Part shown: positions 25,882 through 36,029 of the stretch, in pieces
Layout: each line of letters opens with the position of its first letter
Position numbering within the stretch: the stretch's first letter is position 1
Assembly (NCBI RefSeq): GCF_001037465.1
Contig: NZ_LFCV01000058.1
Span: 1-41,556 of the forward strand
Source of the DNA: Xenorhabdus khoisanae
Lineage (GTDB): Bacteria; Pseudomonadota; Gammaproteobacteria; Enterobacterales; Enterobacteriaceae
Direction of reading: 5' to 3'
Length of the DNA stretch: 41,556 nt
Notes under the pieces: model-generated
The model's database searches: none
What the model was told of the DNA's origin: nothing
Seen by the model: only the letters and a program-made list of their open reading frames with translations
Translations under genes and position numbers: made by a program

Positions 25882-25997
25882 TATTTTTTGTCACTCTCAG
25901 TCGCTTTCTGTGATTCATTGTGCTCAAGAGCCAAGGCTGCAATAACAGCGAAACTACAAGCCAAGAGCGTTCCGAGAATCCAAGCAAAATACCACAT
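25881..25997 (-). CDS. cydX: Cytochrome bd-I small subunit CydX
   Basis: A 38-residue single-helix protein, MWYFAWILGTLLACSF followed by AVIAALALEHNES. The first 16 residues are identical to E. coli CydX as I remember it, with a charged tail ending SDKK. CydX stabilises the haem groups of CydAB in the inner membrane. It lies 11 nt after cydB with a GGAG-type RBS. Confidence 0.95.
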   Translation of the reverse strand: MWYFAWILGTLLACSFAVIAALALEHNESQKATESDKK

Positions 25998-26008
25998 GCC
26001 TATGCTCC

Positions 26009-27148
26009 TTAGTACAGTGAGTGTTTGTTGTTTTCAATGTAGTTCTTATCCAAACGCCCAAAAGTTTTGTAGTAACACCAAATGGTGTAAGACAACACAA
26101 TAGGAACAAAGATAAGCGCAACAACGAACATAACTTGCAATGTCCACTGGCTGGATGTCGCATCCCACATAGTCAAGCTGACATTCGGGTCAAGACTTGA
26201 TGGCATCACAAATGGGAACATCGCAATACCTGAAGTCAGAATAATGCAAGCGACCGTTAATGATGAGAACAGGAATGCCCAAGCACCTTTATCCAACCGG
26301 GTTGCCAACATAGTCAGCAGAGGAAGAAACACGCCCAACGCCGGTATTGCCCACAAAATCGGGTAGTTATTAAAGTTAGTCAGCCATGCACCTGCCTGCT
26401 GAACAACTTCTTTATGCAATGGGTTAGATGGCGCATTCACGTCCAGGCTACCCGTTATCGCATAGCCATCAATGCCATAAATCAGCCATACACCTGCCAG
26501 CAGGAAAGCAACTGCTGTTATCGCTGCACAAACATGAGTTGCAGTGCGGGAGCGCAGATGCAATTCACCCGTTGTGCGCATTTGCAGGTAAGTCGCACCT
26601 TGTGTCACGATCATCATCAGGCTGATCACACCAGCCAACAGACCATAAGGATTCAACAAACCAAAGAACGAACCCTCATAGGAAACACGCAAATAGGAAT
26701 CCACAGCCAGAGGAACACCTTGCAACAAGTTACCAAATGCAACACCGATAACCAAAGCAGGCACGAAGCTACCAATAACCAGCCCCCAATCCCACATATT
26801 GCGCCATTTGCTACTTTCCAGTTTAGAGCGGTAGTCAAAACCGACCGGACGGAAAAACAGCGCGGCCAATACCAGAATCATTGCCACATAGAAACCAGAG
26901 AAAGCAGCGGCATATACCATTGGCCATGCAGCAAACAAAGCGCCACCAGCGGTAATTAGCCAAACTTGGTTACCATCCCAGTGTGGGGCAACTGAGTTAA
27001 TCATGATGCGGCGTTCGGTATCATTTTTACCGATGATTTTCAACAGGATACCAACCCCCATATCGAAACCATCAGTCACTGTGAAACCGATCAGTAACAC
27101 ACCAATCAGCAGCCACCATATAAATCGTAATACATCATAATCAAGCAT
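26009..27148 (-). CDS. cydB: Cytochrome bd-I ubiquinol oxidase subunit II CydB
   Basis: CydB pairs with CydA in the high-affinity bd oxidase of the inner membrane. It has 379 residues, the E. coli length, and eight or more helices. Family blocks are the start MLDYDVLRFIWWLLIGVLLI, TDGFDMGVG (helix 1), SVAPHWDGNQVWLI, RPVGFDYR and the C-terminal WCYYKTFGR. It begins 14 nt after cydA in cydABX-ybgE. Confidence 0.96.
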   Translation of the reverse strand: MLDYDVLRFIWWLLIGVLLIGFTVTDGFDMGVGILLKIIGKNDTERRIMINSVAPHWDGNQVWLITAGGALFAAWPMVYAAAFSGFYVAMILVLAALFFRPVGFDYRSKLESSKWRNMWDWGLVIGSFVPALVIGVAFGNLLQGVPLAVDSYLRVSYEGSFFGLLNPYGLLAGVISLMMIVTQGATYLQMRTTGELHLRSRTATHVCAAITAVAFLLAGVWLIYGIDGYAITGSLDVNAPSNPLHKEVVQQAGAWLTNFNNYPILWAIPALGVFLPLLTMLATRLDKGAWAFLFSSLTVACIILTSGIAMFPFVMPSSLDPNVSLTMWDATSSQWTLQVMFVVALIFVPIVLSYTIWCYYKTFGRLDKNYIENNKHSLY

Positions 27149-27162
27149 AAGTGGACTCCTGC

Positions 27163-28734
27163 TTACTCAATATTGTTCGCTGAAGAAACTGTTTTCTGTT
27201 CAAAGTGGTAACGCCCTGTTTTCAGGCTGCTTGGGCCGAGACGGGCAAATTTGAACATCAAGAACATTTCCGCGATCAAGAACAAGGTGTACAGACCACA
27301 AATCAGTACCATTGAGAAAATGAGATCGCCAACACTGCGTGTTGAAGCAGCAACAGCGGTTGGCAGAACTTCACCAATTGCCCAAGGCTGACGGCCATAT
27401 TCTGCAACAAACCAGCCAGCCTCAACGGCAATCCACGGTAATGGAATACTGAACAGTGCAGCACGCAGCAACCATTTATACTGACCAATGCGGTTGCGGA
27501 TAACACTCAGGAATGACAGACCGATAACCAGCAGCATGATAAAACCAGCAGCAACCATGATACGGAATGCAAAGTAGAGCGGTGCTACACGAGGAATAGA
27601 ATCTTTTGCCGCAGCTTGAATCTGTTCTTCTGTCGCATCAGTTACGTTCTCGGTATAACGTTTCAAGAGCATGCCGTAACCAAGATCTTTCTTGCTTTCG
27701 TTGAATGCGCTACGAACACTTGGATCAATGTTGCCAGAACGCAACTCTTCCAGCAGTTCATAGGCCTTGATTCCGTTACGGATACGCTGTTCATGCTGAC
27801 TCATCAAATCACGCAGACCAACAACGGGGGTATCTGTAGAACGGGTAGCAATCAATCCCAAGACATAAGGAATTTGGATGGAATATTTATTTTCCATTTT
27901 GTCTTGATCAGGAAGCCCAATCAACGTGAATGAAGCTGGAGGTGGCTGAGTTTCCCATTCTGCTTCAATCGCAGCCAACTTGGTTTTCTGCACGTCCCCC
28001 ATTTCATATCCAGATTCATCACCCAGAACAATGACAGACAGTATTGCAGCCATACCAAAACTTGCGGCAATTGCAAAAGAGCGTTTAGCAAATGCAAAAT
28101 CGCGCCCTTTCAGTAGATAATAAGAACTGATGCCCAATACAAAAACGGCACCTGTAACATAACCAGCAGCAACAGTATGAACGAATTTCACCTGAGCAAC
28201 CGGGTTAAGTACCAGTTCACTGAAGCTCACCATTTCCATTCGCATGGTTTCGAAATTGAAATCAGATGCAATCGGGTTTTGCATCCAACCATTCGCAACC
28301 AAAATCCACAATGCAGAGAAGTTAGAGCCTAATGCAACCAGCCAAGTAACCGCCAAATGTTGTTTCTTACTCAGACGATCCCATCCGAAGAAAAACAGAC
28401 CAACGAATGTGGATTCGAGGAAGAACGCCATCAGACCTTCGATGGCCAACGGCGCACCGAAAATATCACCAACATAGTGTGAGAAATATGACCAGTTAGT
28501 TCCGAACTGGAACTCCATGGTCAAGCCCGTTGCGACACCCAGAGCAAAGTTAATACCGAATAACTTGCCCCAGAATTTTGTCATATCTTTATAGATTTGT
28601 TTGCCAGAAAGGACATATACCGTTTCCATGATCGCAAGCAAAAACGCCATGCCCAGCGTTAATGGTACGAACAGAAAATGGTACATGGCAGTTAAGGCAA
28701 ACTGTAATCGTGACAGTTCGACAATATCAAACAT
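27163..28734 (-). CDS. cydA: Cytochrome bd-I ubiquinol oxidase subunit I CydA
   Basis: CydA carries haems b558, b595 and d, oxidises ubiquinol and reduces O2 without pumping protons. H19 (in [13 protein letters not shown]) and the histidine in [14 protein letters not shown] (about 186) are the haem ligands, and the methionine ligand lies near residue 393. The periplasmic Q-loop (about 255-380) is of the long E. coli type, and [13 protein letters not shown] is the quinol/proton-path signature. It has 523 residues (E. coli 522). RBS AAGGAG. The long leader upstream has FNR and ArcA sites. Confidence 0.97.
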   Translation of the reverse strand: MFDIVELSRLQFALTAMYHFLFVPLTLGMAFLLAIMETVYVLSGKQIYKDMTKFWGKLFGINFALGVATGLTMEFQFGTNWSYFSHYVGDIFGAPLAIEGLMAFFLESTFVGLFFFGWDRLSKKQHLAVTWLVALGSNFSALWILVANGWMQNPIASDFNFETMRMEMVSFSELVLNPVAQVKFVHTVAAGYVTGAVFVLGISSYYLLKGRDFAFAKRSFAIAASFGMAAILSVIVLGDESGYEMGDVQKTKLAAIEAEWETQPPPASFTLIGLPDQDKMENKYSIQIPYVLGLIATRSTDTPVVGLRDLMSQHEQRIRNGIKAYELLEELRSGNIDPSVRSAFNESKKDLGYGMLLKRYTENVTDATEEQIQAAAKDSIPRVAPLYFAFRIMVAAGFIMLLVIGLSFLSVIRNRIGQYKWLLRAALFSIPLPWIAVEAGWFVAEYGRQPWAIGEVLPTAVAASTRSVGDLIFSMVLICGLYTLFLIAEMFLMFKFARLGPSSLKTGRYHFEQKTVSSANNIE

Positions 28735-29035
28735 CTTGACTCCTTGCTCCTAGCAGGAAGGACACCGACTTGCGGCAACCCGACTTCGTAAAACGAAAGT
28801 CTCGTAACTACCAGCAATAAATGCCTCAAACACAATAATGAATTATTAACGAAATCAAAGATTCAGTATATACCACAATAATATTACGCCTATATTTACA
28901 CACAATAAATAAATTTTACGTGATTCAGCTTAGAATTCTGAATATAGGTCAACAATGCCGTGTATTCCCGGCTTAATATCTGTATATCTTAGATCAATTT
29001 AATCAAGTTTAGCCAATACATTCCATAGTAATAAC

Positions 29036-29049
29036 TTGATTTTAGTCAA
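29036..29049. promoter_or_regulatory. FNR site of cydA
   Basis: TTGAT-TTTA-GTCAA matches the FNR consensus TTGAT-N4-ATCAA at 9 of 10 positions. FNR represses cyd under strict anoxia in E. coli, so the site fits microaerobic expression. Confidence 0.65.
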
Positions 29050-29104
29050 TTTTTTACTTGTTTTGTTAAGCTTTGCAGCTATTATTTCAATCTGGTTTAC
29101 TAGG

Positions 29105-29120
29105 TGTTAATAAGTTGTTA
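29105..29120. promoter_or_regulatory. ArcA direct-repeat box of cydA
   Basis: TGTTA-ATAAGT-TGTTA is a perfect pair of ArcA pentamers at 11-bp spacing, the known ArcA repeat geometry. ArcA-P activates cydAB at low oxygen in E. coli. Confidence 0.6.
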
Positions 29121-29320
29121 TTTGTAATGAGCTGTAATTTCTTTTTTGCTGTAAAAAACATTAGAAAATTAACTTTTCATTTTCATTCTTAAAAAAATAT
29201 ATTTTTTCGATATTTCGGGTTAATTTAAGCAAATAAATAAATAGGATCTTCTAAATCCAGTTAAATTAAATTGGAAAATAACTGACTTTATAAATTAACT
29301 AAGCTACTGTTAATATTGCA

Positions 29321-29355
29321 AATAAAAACAAAAGGCCACCCAAGGGTGGCCTTTT
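29321..29355 (-). terminator. Intrinsic terminator of sucD
   Basis: On the minus strand AAAAGGCCACC-CTTG-GGTGGCCTTTT (29355-29330) is an 11-bp stem with a 4-nt loop, followed by GTTTTTATT. It lies about 30 nt past the sucD stop and closes the sdh-suc transcript. Confidence 0.92.
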
Positions 29356-29384
29356 TCTATAAAAATGGCTTATTTTGAAACTAA

Positions 29385-30254
29385 TTATGCCAGTAATGCT
29401 TTTACTGCTTCACCAATGTCAGCAAGGCTACGTACCGTTTTAACGCCTGCCGCTTCCAGTGCAGCAAATTTCTCATCTGCTGTACCCTTACCACCTGCGA
29501 TAATCGCGCCTGCATGCCCCATGCGCTTACCTTTAGGCGCAGTTACACCCGCAATATAAGCAACGACAGGTTTAGTTACATGCTCTTTAATATAAGCAGC
29601 CGCTTCTTCTTCTGCTGTACCACCGATTTCACCAATCATAACAATGGCTTCTGTCTGTGGGTCTTCTTGGAACAGTTTCAGAATATCGATAAAGTTTGAG
29701 CCAGGGATTGGATCGCCGCCGATACCAACACAGGTAGACTGCCCTAACCCTGCGTCAGTAGTCTGCTTAACAGCTTCATAAGTCAACGTACCAGAACGGG
29801 ATACAATACCCACTTTACCCGCTTTGTGAATATGACCAGGCATGATACCGATCTTACATTCGTCAGGTGTAATTACTCCCGGGCAGTTAGGCCCAATCAT
29901 GCGAACACCGGCTTGATCCAGTTTCACCTTCACTGTCAACATATCGAGTGTTGGAATACCTTCTGTAATCGTGATGATCAGTTTAATACCTGCATCAATC
30001 GCTTCCAGGATGGAATCTTTACAGAAAGGAGCCGGAACATAGATAACGGAAGCAGTCGCACCAGTCGCTTCAACCGCTTCACGCACGGTATTGAACACAG
30101 GCAATCCCAAATGCTCAGTACCACCTTTACCCGGTGTTACACCGCCAACCATTTGAGTACCGTAAGCAATCGCCTGTTCGGAGTGGAATGTACCTTGGCT
30201 GCCAGTAAAACCCTGACAAATCACTTTGATGTTTTTATCGATTAAAATAGACAT
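29385..30254 (-). CDS. sucD: Succinyl-CoA synthetase alpha subunit SucD
   Basis: SucD binds CoA and carries the phosphohistidine of succinyl-CoA synthetase, which makes ATP or GTP from succinyl-CoA in the TCA cycle. The N-terminal Rossmann fold shows [17 protein letters not shown], and the active histidine is about H247 in [26 protein letters not shown] is the conserved middle block. It has 289 residues, the E. coli length. Its ATG overlaps the sucC stop (TAATG), so the subunits are translated in step. Confidence 0.97.
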   Translation of the reverse strand: MSILIDKNIKVICQGFTGSQGTFHSEQAIAYGTQMVGGVTPGKGGTEHLGLPVFNTVREAVEATGATASVIYVPAPFCKDSILEAIDAGIKLIITITEGIPTLDMLTVKVKLDQAGVRMIGPNCPGVITPDECKIGIMPGHIHKAGKVGIVSRSGTLTYEAVKQTTDAGLGQSTCVGIGGDPIPGSNFIDILKLFQEDPQTEAIVMIGEIGGTAEEEAAAYIKEHVTKPVVAYIAGVTAPKGKRMGHAGAIIAGGKGTADEKFAALEAAGVKTVRSLADIGEAVKALLA

Positions 30255-31420
30255 TATTTATTCCCCGCTGCTGCTACTGCCTGTTTAGCTGCGTCTGTCA
30301 AACTGGTAGCTGCAATGATGTTCAAACCACTGTCTGCCAGTTTTTTAGCGCCCAGTTCAGCATTGTTTCCTTCCAGACGAACGACAACCGGTACGTGAAC
30401 TCCGACTTCTTCCACCGCACCAATAATGCCGTCAGCAATCAAGTCACAGCGGACGATACCACCAAAGATATTGACCAAAACAGCTTTAACATTTTCATCT
30501 GACAAGATGATTTTGAATGCTTCGGTAACACGCTCTTTTGTCGCGCCACCGCCCACATCAAGGAAGTTTGCTGGTGCACCGCCGTGCAGTTTGACAATGT
30601 CCATCGTTCCCATTGCCAGACCTGCACCATTCACCATACAACCAATGTTGCCATCCAGCGCAACATAGTTCAGTTCCCATTGAGCAGCCTGAGCTTCACG
30701 TGGATCTTCCTGTGAAGGATCGTGCATTTCACGCAATTCAGCCTGACGGAACATGGCGTTACCATCTGCACCCAGTTTCCCATCCAGACAGACAAGATCA
30801 CCCTGAGTTGTGATAACCAGCGGGTTGATTTCAACCATAGCTAAATCACGCTCCAGGAACAGGTTTGCCAATCCCAAGAAAATCTTGGTGAATTGACCAA
30901 CTTGTTTACCCGTTAAACCGAGTTTGAACGCCAATTCACGGCCTTGATACGGCATAGGGCCAGCCAGTGGGTCGATAATTGCTTTATGAATCAGCTCGGG
31001 CGTTTCTTCCGCCACTTTTTCTATTTCGACGCCACCTTCAGTAGAGGCCATGAACACTACACGACGCGTACCACGGTCAACAACAGCCCCAAGATACAGC
31101 TCTTTGGCAATATCGGTTGCTCCTTCTACCAAGATCTGATGAACAGGCTGTCCCTGTGCATCTGTCTGGTAAGTAACCAGTCGTTTACCCAGCCAATGTT
31201 CAGCAAAAGCGCGGATATCTTCCTTACTGTTGACGACTTTCACGCCACCAGCCTTACCGCGGCCACCTGCATGAACCTGACATTTAACGACCCAAGGGCC
31301 TGAACCAATCTTGGATGCTGCTTCTTCTGCTTCGCGCGGAGTGGTACAAGCATAGCCAGCAGGTGCTGGTAAACCATACCGTGCAAAAAGTTGTTTTGCC
31401 TGATACTCGTGTAAATTCAT
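30254..31420 (-). CDS. sucC: Succinyl-CoA synthetase beta subunit SucC
   Basis: SucC has the ATP-grasp domain that binds nucleotide and succinate. Blocks seen: [32 protein letters not shown] (nucleotide loop), EINPLV with metal-binding glutamate, and [11 protein letters not shown] at the phosphate site. It has 388 residues, as in E. coli. It is separated from sucB by 239 bp containing a deleted ERIC and a UUCG hairpin. Confidence 0.97.
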   Translation of the reverse strand: MNLHEYQAKQLFARYGLPAPAGYACTTPREAEEAASKIGSGPWVVKCQVHAGGRGKAGGVKVVNSKEDIRAFAEHWLGKRLVTYQTDAQGQPVHQILVEGATDIAKELYLGAVVDRGTRRVVFMASTEGGVEIEKVAEETPELIHKAIIDPLAGPMPYQGRELAFKLGLTGKQVGQFTKIFLGLANLFLERDLAMVEINPLVITTQGDLVCLDGKLGADGNAMFRQAELREMHDPSQEDPREAQAAQWELNYVALDGNIGCMVNGAGLAMGTMDIVKLHGGAPANFLDVGGGATKERVTEAFKIILSDENVKAVLVNIFGGIVRCDLIADGIIGAVEEVGVHVPVVVRLEGNNAELGAKKLADSGLNIIAATSLTDAAKQAVAAAGNK

Positions 31421-31464
31421 GATGTTCTATCCATAATTTGATCTAAGAAAGGTAATTTACCTTC

Positions 31465-31532
31465 TATGCCCTTCATCTTTCAAATTGCCTCTTTGTTGGC
31501 TGCGATGCAATTCGAAATCTATTGGGCATATA
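31465..31532. repeat. Internally deleted ERIC element between sucB and sucC
   Basis: The 68-bp unit begins TATGCCCTTCATCTTTCAAA and runs through TTGCCTCTTTGTTGGCTGC, the right arm of ERIC. It joins directly to GATGCAATTCGAAATCTATT and GGGCATATA, the left arm. The central core hairpin (about 60 bp of the usual 127) is missing. It lies inside the sucABCD transcript, 45 bp before sucC. Confidence 0.8.
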
Positions 31533-31549
31533 TTCGTTGCTCTGGATAT

Positions 31550-31569
31550 GACCAGCCCGAAGGCTGGCC
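31550..31569 (-). other. UUCG-capped RNA stem-loop in the sucB-sucC spacer
   Basis: On the minus strand GGCCAGCC-TTCG-GGCTGGTC gives an 8-bp stem with one wobble and an extra-stable UUCG tetraloop, 90 nt past sucB. There is no T-tract, so I read it as an mRNA processing or 3'-end-protecting element rather than a full terminator. Confidence 0.65.
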
Positions 31570-31659
31570 TGCATATACATTTTTACATCAACATCGTACT
31601 ACTTCAGACTTGGCGGAGTTCAACACTCTCGACCGACAGTGATTCCGCCGATAGTGATG

Positions 31660-32877
31660 CTATACATCCAGCAACAAACGTGTTGGATCTTCCAGCATTT
31701 CTTTGATGGTCACCAGGAAGCCCACTGACTCACGGCCGTCAATCAGACGGTGGTCATAGGACAGCGCCAGATACATCATTGGGAGGATCTCAACCTGACC
31801 ATTTACTGCCATTGGGCGATCTTTGATGGCATGCATGCCAAGAATCGCACTTTGTGGTGGGTTAATGATCGGGGTGGACATCAGAGAGCCGAAAACGCCG
31901 CCATTAGTAATGGTGAAATTACCGCCAGTGAGTTCTTCAACGGTCAGTTTACCGTCGCGGCCTTTAATCGCCAACTCTTTGATACTTTTCTCAATTTCAG
32001 CCATGCTCAGTGCATCTGCATCACGCAATACTGGTGTAACCAGACCGCGTGGCGTAGATACTGCAATGCTGATATCAAAATAGTTGTGGTAAACCACGTC
32101 AGTACCATCGATGGAAGCGTTAACTTCTGGATAGCGTTTCAACGCTTCAACTACCGCTTTCACATAGAAAGACATGAAGCCCAAACGCATGCCATGACGT
32201 TTTTCAAACGCATCGCCATACTGCTTACGCAGTTCCTGAATTGGTTTCATGTTGACTTCATTGAAAGTCGTCAACATCGCTGTATTGTTTTTCGCTTCCA
32301 GCAGACGCTCTGCGACACGTTTGCGCAGACGAGTCATTGGTACGCGTTTTTCACTGCGATAGGCCAGTGAAGATTGTTGTGCAGCAGGTGCAGACGCGGC
32401 AGGCTTATCACTCTCTTTTTTATTCGCAGCAATATATTTTTCTACGTCTTCACGAACAATGCGTCCACCAACGCCACTACCTTTAATTGCAGCAGGATCT
32501 AAATCGTGTTCTGCAATCAGGCGGCGAACAGCCGGGCTCAGTGCATCATTGCTTTCTTCTTCCAAAGAAGCAGTCTGGCGCTGCGCTGGAGTTGCTTCTG
32601 TTTTTTCTTTTACTTCAGCAGGCATGCCAGTGCTGTCACCCAAACGGATGCGACCGAGCAGTTGTCTGGACAGTACAGTGGCTCCCTCTTCTTCCAAAAT
32701 TGCTTCCAGAACACCAGCTTCACTTGCTGGTACTTCCAAAACAACTTTGTCAGTTTCAATTTCAACCAGTACTTCGTCACGCTCAATGGTGTCACCTGGT
32801 TTTTTATGCCATGTCGCAACAGTGGCATCTGCAACAGATTCAGGAAGGTCTGGAACCAGAATTTCTACGCTACTCAT
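31660..32877 (-). CDS. sucB: 2-oxoglutarate dehydrogenase E2, dihydrolipoyl succinyltransferase SucB
   Basis: SucB is the core of the 2-oxoglutarate dehydrogenase complex and transfers the succinyl group to CoA. One lipoyl domain (1-80) with lipoylated K44 in ETDKVVLEV, an E1/E3-binding domain (about 110-148; [21 protein letters not shown]), an Ala-rich linker, and the catalytic domain (about 175-405) with H376 and D380 in DHRLIDG. It has 405 residues, the E. coli length. It starts 13 nt after sucA. Confidence 0.97.
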   Translation of the reverse strand: MSSVEILVPDLPESVADATVATWHKKPGDTIERDEVLVEIETDKVVLEVPASEAGVLEAILEEEGATVLSRQLLGRIRLGDSTGMPAEVKEKTEATPAQRQTASLEEESNDALSPAVRRLIAEHDLDPAAIKGSGVGGRIVREDVEKYIAANKKESDKPAASAPAAQQSSLAYRSEKRVPMTRLRKRVAERLLEAKNNTAMLTTFNEVNMKPIQELRKQYGDAFEKRHGMRLGFMSFYVKAVVEALKRYPEVNASIDGTDVVYHNYFDISIAVSTPRGLVTPVLRDADALSMAEIEKSIKELAIKGRDGKLTVEELTGGNFTITNGGVFGSLMSTPIINPPQSAILGMHAIKDRPMAVNGQVEILPMMYLALSYDHRLIDGRESVGFLVTIKEMLEDPTRLLLDV

Positions 32878-32890
32878 TTTCTATCCTTAT

Positions 32891-35698
32891 TTATTCAACG
32901 TTCAGTGCGTCATCAACCAGTGCTTGCTGTTGCTTCTGGTGAACAGACGTATATCCCACAGCCGGGGAAGCAGATGCTGGACGACCTGCATAACGTAAAG
33001 ATGCCCCAAATGGGATAGCTTCACGGAAATTATGTTGACTGCAATACCAAGCCCCTTGGTTCAGTGGCTCTTCCTGACACCAGACGAAGTCATGAACATG
33101 GGCGTACTGCTCAAGCTGAGCTTGCAAGTGCTGACGTGGGAATGGATACAGCTGTTCGATACGCACGATAGCGACATTGGTCTGTTCATTCTTACGACGC
33201 TGTTCCAACAAATCGTAATAAACTTTACCGGAACAAAGTACAACACGTTTAACACCTTTTGGATCTAAGGTATCAATTTCACCAATTACTGGCTCAAATT
33301 TACCGTTAGCCAGTTCATCCAGGTTAGATACAGCCAATGGATGACGCAGCAGCGATTTAGGTGACATAACGATGAGCGGACGGCGCATACCACGCAGAGC
33401 CTGACGGCGCAGCATGTGATAAACCTGAGCTGGAGTTGATGGTACGCAAACCTGCATGTTTTGTTCTGCACACAGTTGCAGGTAACGCTCCAAACGTGCC
33501 GATGAGTGCTCTGGCCCCTGCCCTTCATAACCATGTGGCAACAACATAACCAGACCACACATACGGCCCCATTTCTGTTCGCCGGAGCTGATGAACTGGT
33601 CAATCACAACCTGAGCAACGTTGGCAAAGTCACCAAACTGGGCTTCCCAAATCGTCAGAGCGCGAGGTTCTGTGGTTGCATAACCGTATTCAAATGCCAA
33701 TACCGCTTCTTCTGAAAGTACAGAGTCCCATACTTTGAATACCCCTTGGCCATTGTGAACATTTGCCAAAGGTACGTACACAGAAGCATTGGTCTGATTA
33801 TGAATAACAGCATGACGGTGGAAGAATGTACCACGACCGGCATCTTCACCAGAGAGACGCACTGGAACACCTTCATCAACCAGAGTTGCATATGCCAGTG
33901 TTTCCGCACCACCCCAGTCAAACAATTTATTGCCGTTAGCCATTTCTGCACGGTCGGTATAAATTTTTGAGACACGTGAATGCATTTCCACTTCAGTAGG
34001 GATCGTGCTGATGCGCTTACCGAGATCCTGCAAGCGTTTCATATCTACTTTATGCGGATATTCTTCATCCCATTCGTGATTCAGGTAAGGTTCCCACGTG
34101 AATGAATGCAGCCCCATTGGACGCCACTCATCAACAACACATTCACCATGATCCAGAGCATCACGATACAGGTTAACCATCTCAGTCACATCATTAGCAG
34201 CCAGCAAACCTTCTGCTATCAACTTATCTGCATAGATTTTACGTGCAGTTGGCTGTTTTTTGATCTTCTGGTACATCAGTGGCTGAGTTGCACTTGGCTC
34301 ATCAGCTTCGTTATGACCGTGGCGGCGATAACAAACCAGATCAATCATCACGTCACGTTTGAAGGTATTGCGGAAGTCAAGCGCCAGACGAGTAACGAAT
34401 GCAACGGCTTCCGGATCATCCGCGTTAACGTGGAAAATCGGTGCCTGAACCATTTTCACAATATCAGTACAGTATTGTGTTGAACGGGCGTCTTTCGGAT
34501 TAGAAGTAGTGAAACCAATTTGGTTGTTAACCACGATACGGACAGTACCGCCAACTTCATAACCACGCGCCTGAGACATGTTCAGTGTTTCCTGAACAAT
34601 CCCCTGCCCTATTACTGCGGCATCACCGTGGATGGTGACAGGCAGGACCATGTTACTACGACCTTCATCAAGACGATCACGGCGGGCACGTACTGAACCA
34701 ATAACAACAGGGCTAACAATTTCAAGGTGAGATGGGTTAAAAGCGAGTGCCAGATGCACTAAACCACCTTCAGTTTCAAAATCAGAAGAGAAACCTTGAT
34801 GGTATTTCACGTCACCTGTTCCAAGGTGTTCTTTGTGTTTACCCGCAAACTCGTCAAACAGATCAACCGGCTTTTTACCCAAGAGATTAACCAGAACGTT
34901 CAGACGACCACGGTGAGCCATCCCCAGCACAACTTCTCGGGTATCCTGTTTACCTGCATGGCGGATCAACTCTTTCAACATAAGAATAAGCGCATCACCA
35001 CCTTCTAAGGAGAAACGTTTCGCCCCCGGGAACTTAGCACCTAAATAACGTTCCAAGCCTTCGGCTGACGTTAATTCTTTCAGGAAACGATGCTTTTCTT
35101 CTTCATTGAACTGTGAACCGACTGTGACAGACTCCAGACGTTGCTGAATCCAACGTTTTTCTTCTGTATTGGTGATATGCATGTATTCTGCACCGATTGA
35201 ACCGCAATAAATACGCTTCAATGAATCATACAGATCAGCCAGTTTCATTGTTTCTTTGCCAATGGCAAAAGAGCCTACATTAAACGTTTCTTCAAAATCC
35301 GCTTTCGTTAAATTATGGAAAGCAGGATCGAGATCAGGTACAGGTTCCTGTTTCCATAATCCCAATGGATCAAGGCTTGCATGTTGGTGTCCGCGGAAGC
35401 GGAATGCATTGATGAGCTGCAAAACTTTAACTTGTTTTGCATCCATTGCTGGATCGCTGACTGAAGTGTGGTAACGCGTGGCATCCTTTGCCAGACGACG
35501 GAAGTAGTCACGTGTCTGTGAGTGAAGTTGTTCCCCGCTAAGTCCTGTATCCGGTAATTGTTGGAAAATTTCTCTCCAACTCGCATCAACAGAATTAGGA
35601 TCGGTTATATAGTCTTCATAGATTTGCTCTATGTAAGACTGGTTTGCACCAGCCAGAAAGCTTGAGTCCAGCCAGTCCTTCATTGCGCCGTTCTGCAT
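32891..35698 (-). CDS. sucA: 2-oxoglutarate dehydrogenase E1 component SucA
   Basis: SucA is the thiamine-diphosphate decarboxylase of the 2-oxoglutarate dehydrogenase complex. The N-terminal MQNGAMKDWLDSS and FLAGANQSYIEQIYEDY peptide binds SucB. VLGMAHRGRLNVLVN and ITIHGDAAVIGQGIVQETL carry substrate and ThDP/Mg contacts, and YGYATTEPRALTIWEAQFGDF is the C-terminal transketolase-like region. It has 935 residues (E. coli 933). First gene of sucABCD, 331 bp after sdhB. Confidence 0.97.
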   Translation of the reverse strand: MQNGAMKDWLDSSFLAGANQSYIEQIYEDYITDPNSVDASWREIFQQLPDTGLSGEQLHSQTRDYFRRLAKDATRYHTSVSDPAMDAKQVKVLQLINAFRFRGHQHASLDPLGLWKQEPVPDLDPAFHNLTKADFEETFNVGSFAIGKETMKLADLYDSLKRIYCGSIGAEYMHITNTEEKRWIQQRLESVTVGSQFNEEEKHRFLKELTSAEGLERYLGAKFPGAKRFSLEGGDALILMLKELIRHAGKQDTREVVLGMAHRGRLNVLVNLLGKKPVDLFDEFAGKHKEHLGTGDVKYHQGFSSDFETEGGLVHLALAFNPSHLEIVSPVVIGSVRARRDRLDEGRSNMVLPVTIHGDAAVIGQGIVQETLNMSQARGYEVGGTVRIVVNNQIGFTTSNPKDARSTQYCTDIVKMVQAPIFHVNADDPEAVAFVTRLALDFRNTFKRDVMIDLVCYRRHGHNEADEPSATQPLMYQKIKKQPTARKIYADKLIAEGLLAANDVTEMVNLYRDALDHGECVVDEWRPMGLHSFTWEPYLNHEWDEEYPHKVDMKRLQDLGKRISTIPTEVEMHSRVSKIYTDRAEMANGNKLFDWGGAETLAYATLVDEGVPVRLSGEDAGRGTFFHRHAVIHNQTNASVYVPLANVHNGQGVFKVWDSVLSEEAVLAFEYGYATTEPRALTIWEAQFGDFANVAQVVIDQFISSGEQKWGRMCGLVMLLPHGYEGQGPEHSSARLERYLQLCAEQNMQVCVPSTPAQVYHMLRRQALRGMRRPLIVMSPKSLLRHPLAVSNLDELANGKFEPVIGEIDTLDPKGVKRVVLCSGKVYYDLLEQRRKNEQTNVAIVRIEQLYPFPRQHLQAQLEQYAHVHDFVWCQEEPLNQGAWYCSQHNFREAIPFGASLRYAGRPASASPAVGYTSVHQKQQQALVDDALNVE

Positions 35699-35829
35699 TG
35701 TGATCCCTTAAGCTTTAAAAGCTTTAGTTTTCGCCGTGGTTAACAAATTCCGCTTAATTAGCGGTGCTGATAAAAGGTTCATTTGGACGTGCTTAATGCA
35801 TGTTCTCTATTTGGGTTTTCCCACCCTTC

Positions 35830-35872
35830 AAGGAACCTTTAAAAACTGAATATCAGTTTTTAAAGGTTCCTT
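35830..35872. repeat. Perfect 20-bp inverted repeat between sdhB and sucA
   Basis: AAGGAACCTTTAAAAACTGA (35830-35849) is followed by ATA and then its exact reverse complement (35853-35872). The stem is only about one third GC, and neither side has a terminator-like T-run. The gap 35699-36029 holds no ORF. It lies 132 bp upstream of sucA and could be a processing hairpin, an attenuator or the remnant of a small mobile repeat. Confidence 0.9.
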
Positions 35873-35931
35873 TATTTAGGAATATGCAACGTCTTGAGCA
35901 GTAGGCAATTTATCATTTTTCATTCTTTATG

Positions 35932-35974
35932 CCCCCCACCGATTTGATATTTATTTCAAAATTGTGGAGGGCAA
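35932..35974. repeat. GC-capped stem with AT-rich loop after sdhB
   Basis: GCCCCCCAC and GTGGAGGGC pair at 8 of 9 positions around a 23-nt AT-rich loop, about 55-100 bp past the sdhB stop. It might be the end of part of the sdh transcript. There is no adjacent T-tract. Confidence 0.45.
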
Positions 35975-36029
35975 CATTATATGCACTATTTACACGCAAA
36001 TTATGTGTTATTTATGCACGAAATTCCAT

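Larger units (their letters stand above)
28735..29329. promoter_or_regulatory. Long cydA leader and control region
   Basis: About 600 bp without a gene, very AT-rich, between cydA and the sucD terminator. The FNR and ArcA sites listed separately lie 300-385 bp upstream of cydA, in line with the distant multi-promoter cyd control of E. coli. E. coli has mngRAB between sucD and cydA; nothing of them remains here. Confidence 0.6.

Noticed and set aside
31750-32370. 206-codon + strand ORF opposite sucB
   Set aside because: Antisense shadow of the SucB catalytic domain; His/Cys/Gln-rich translation without any family resemblance.
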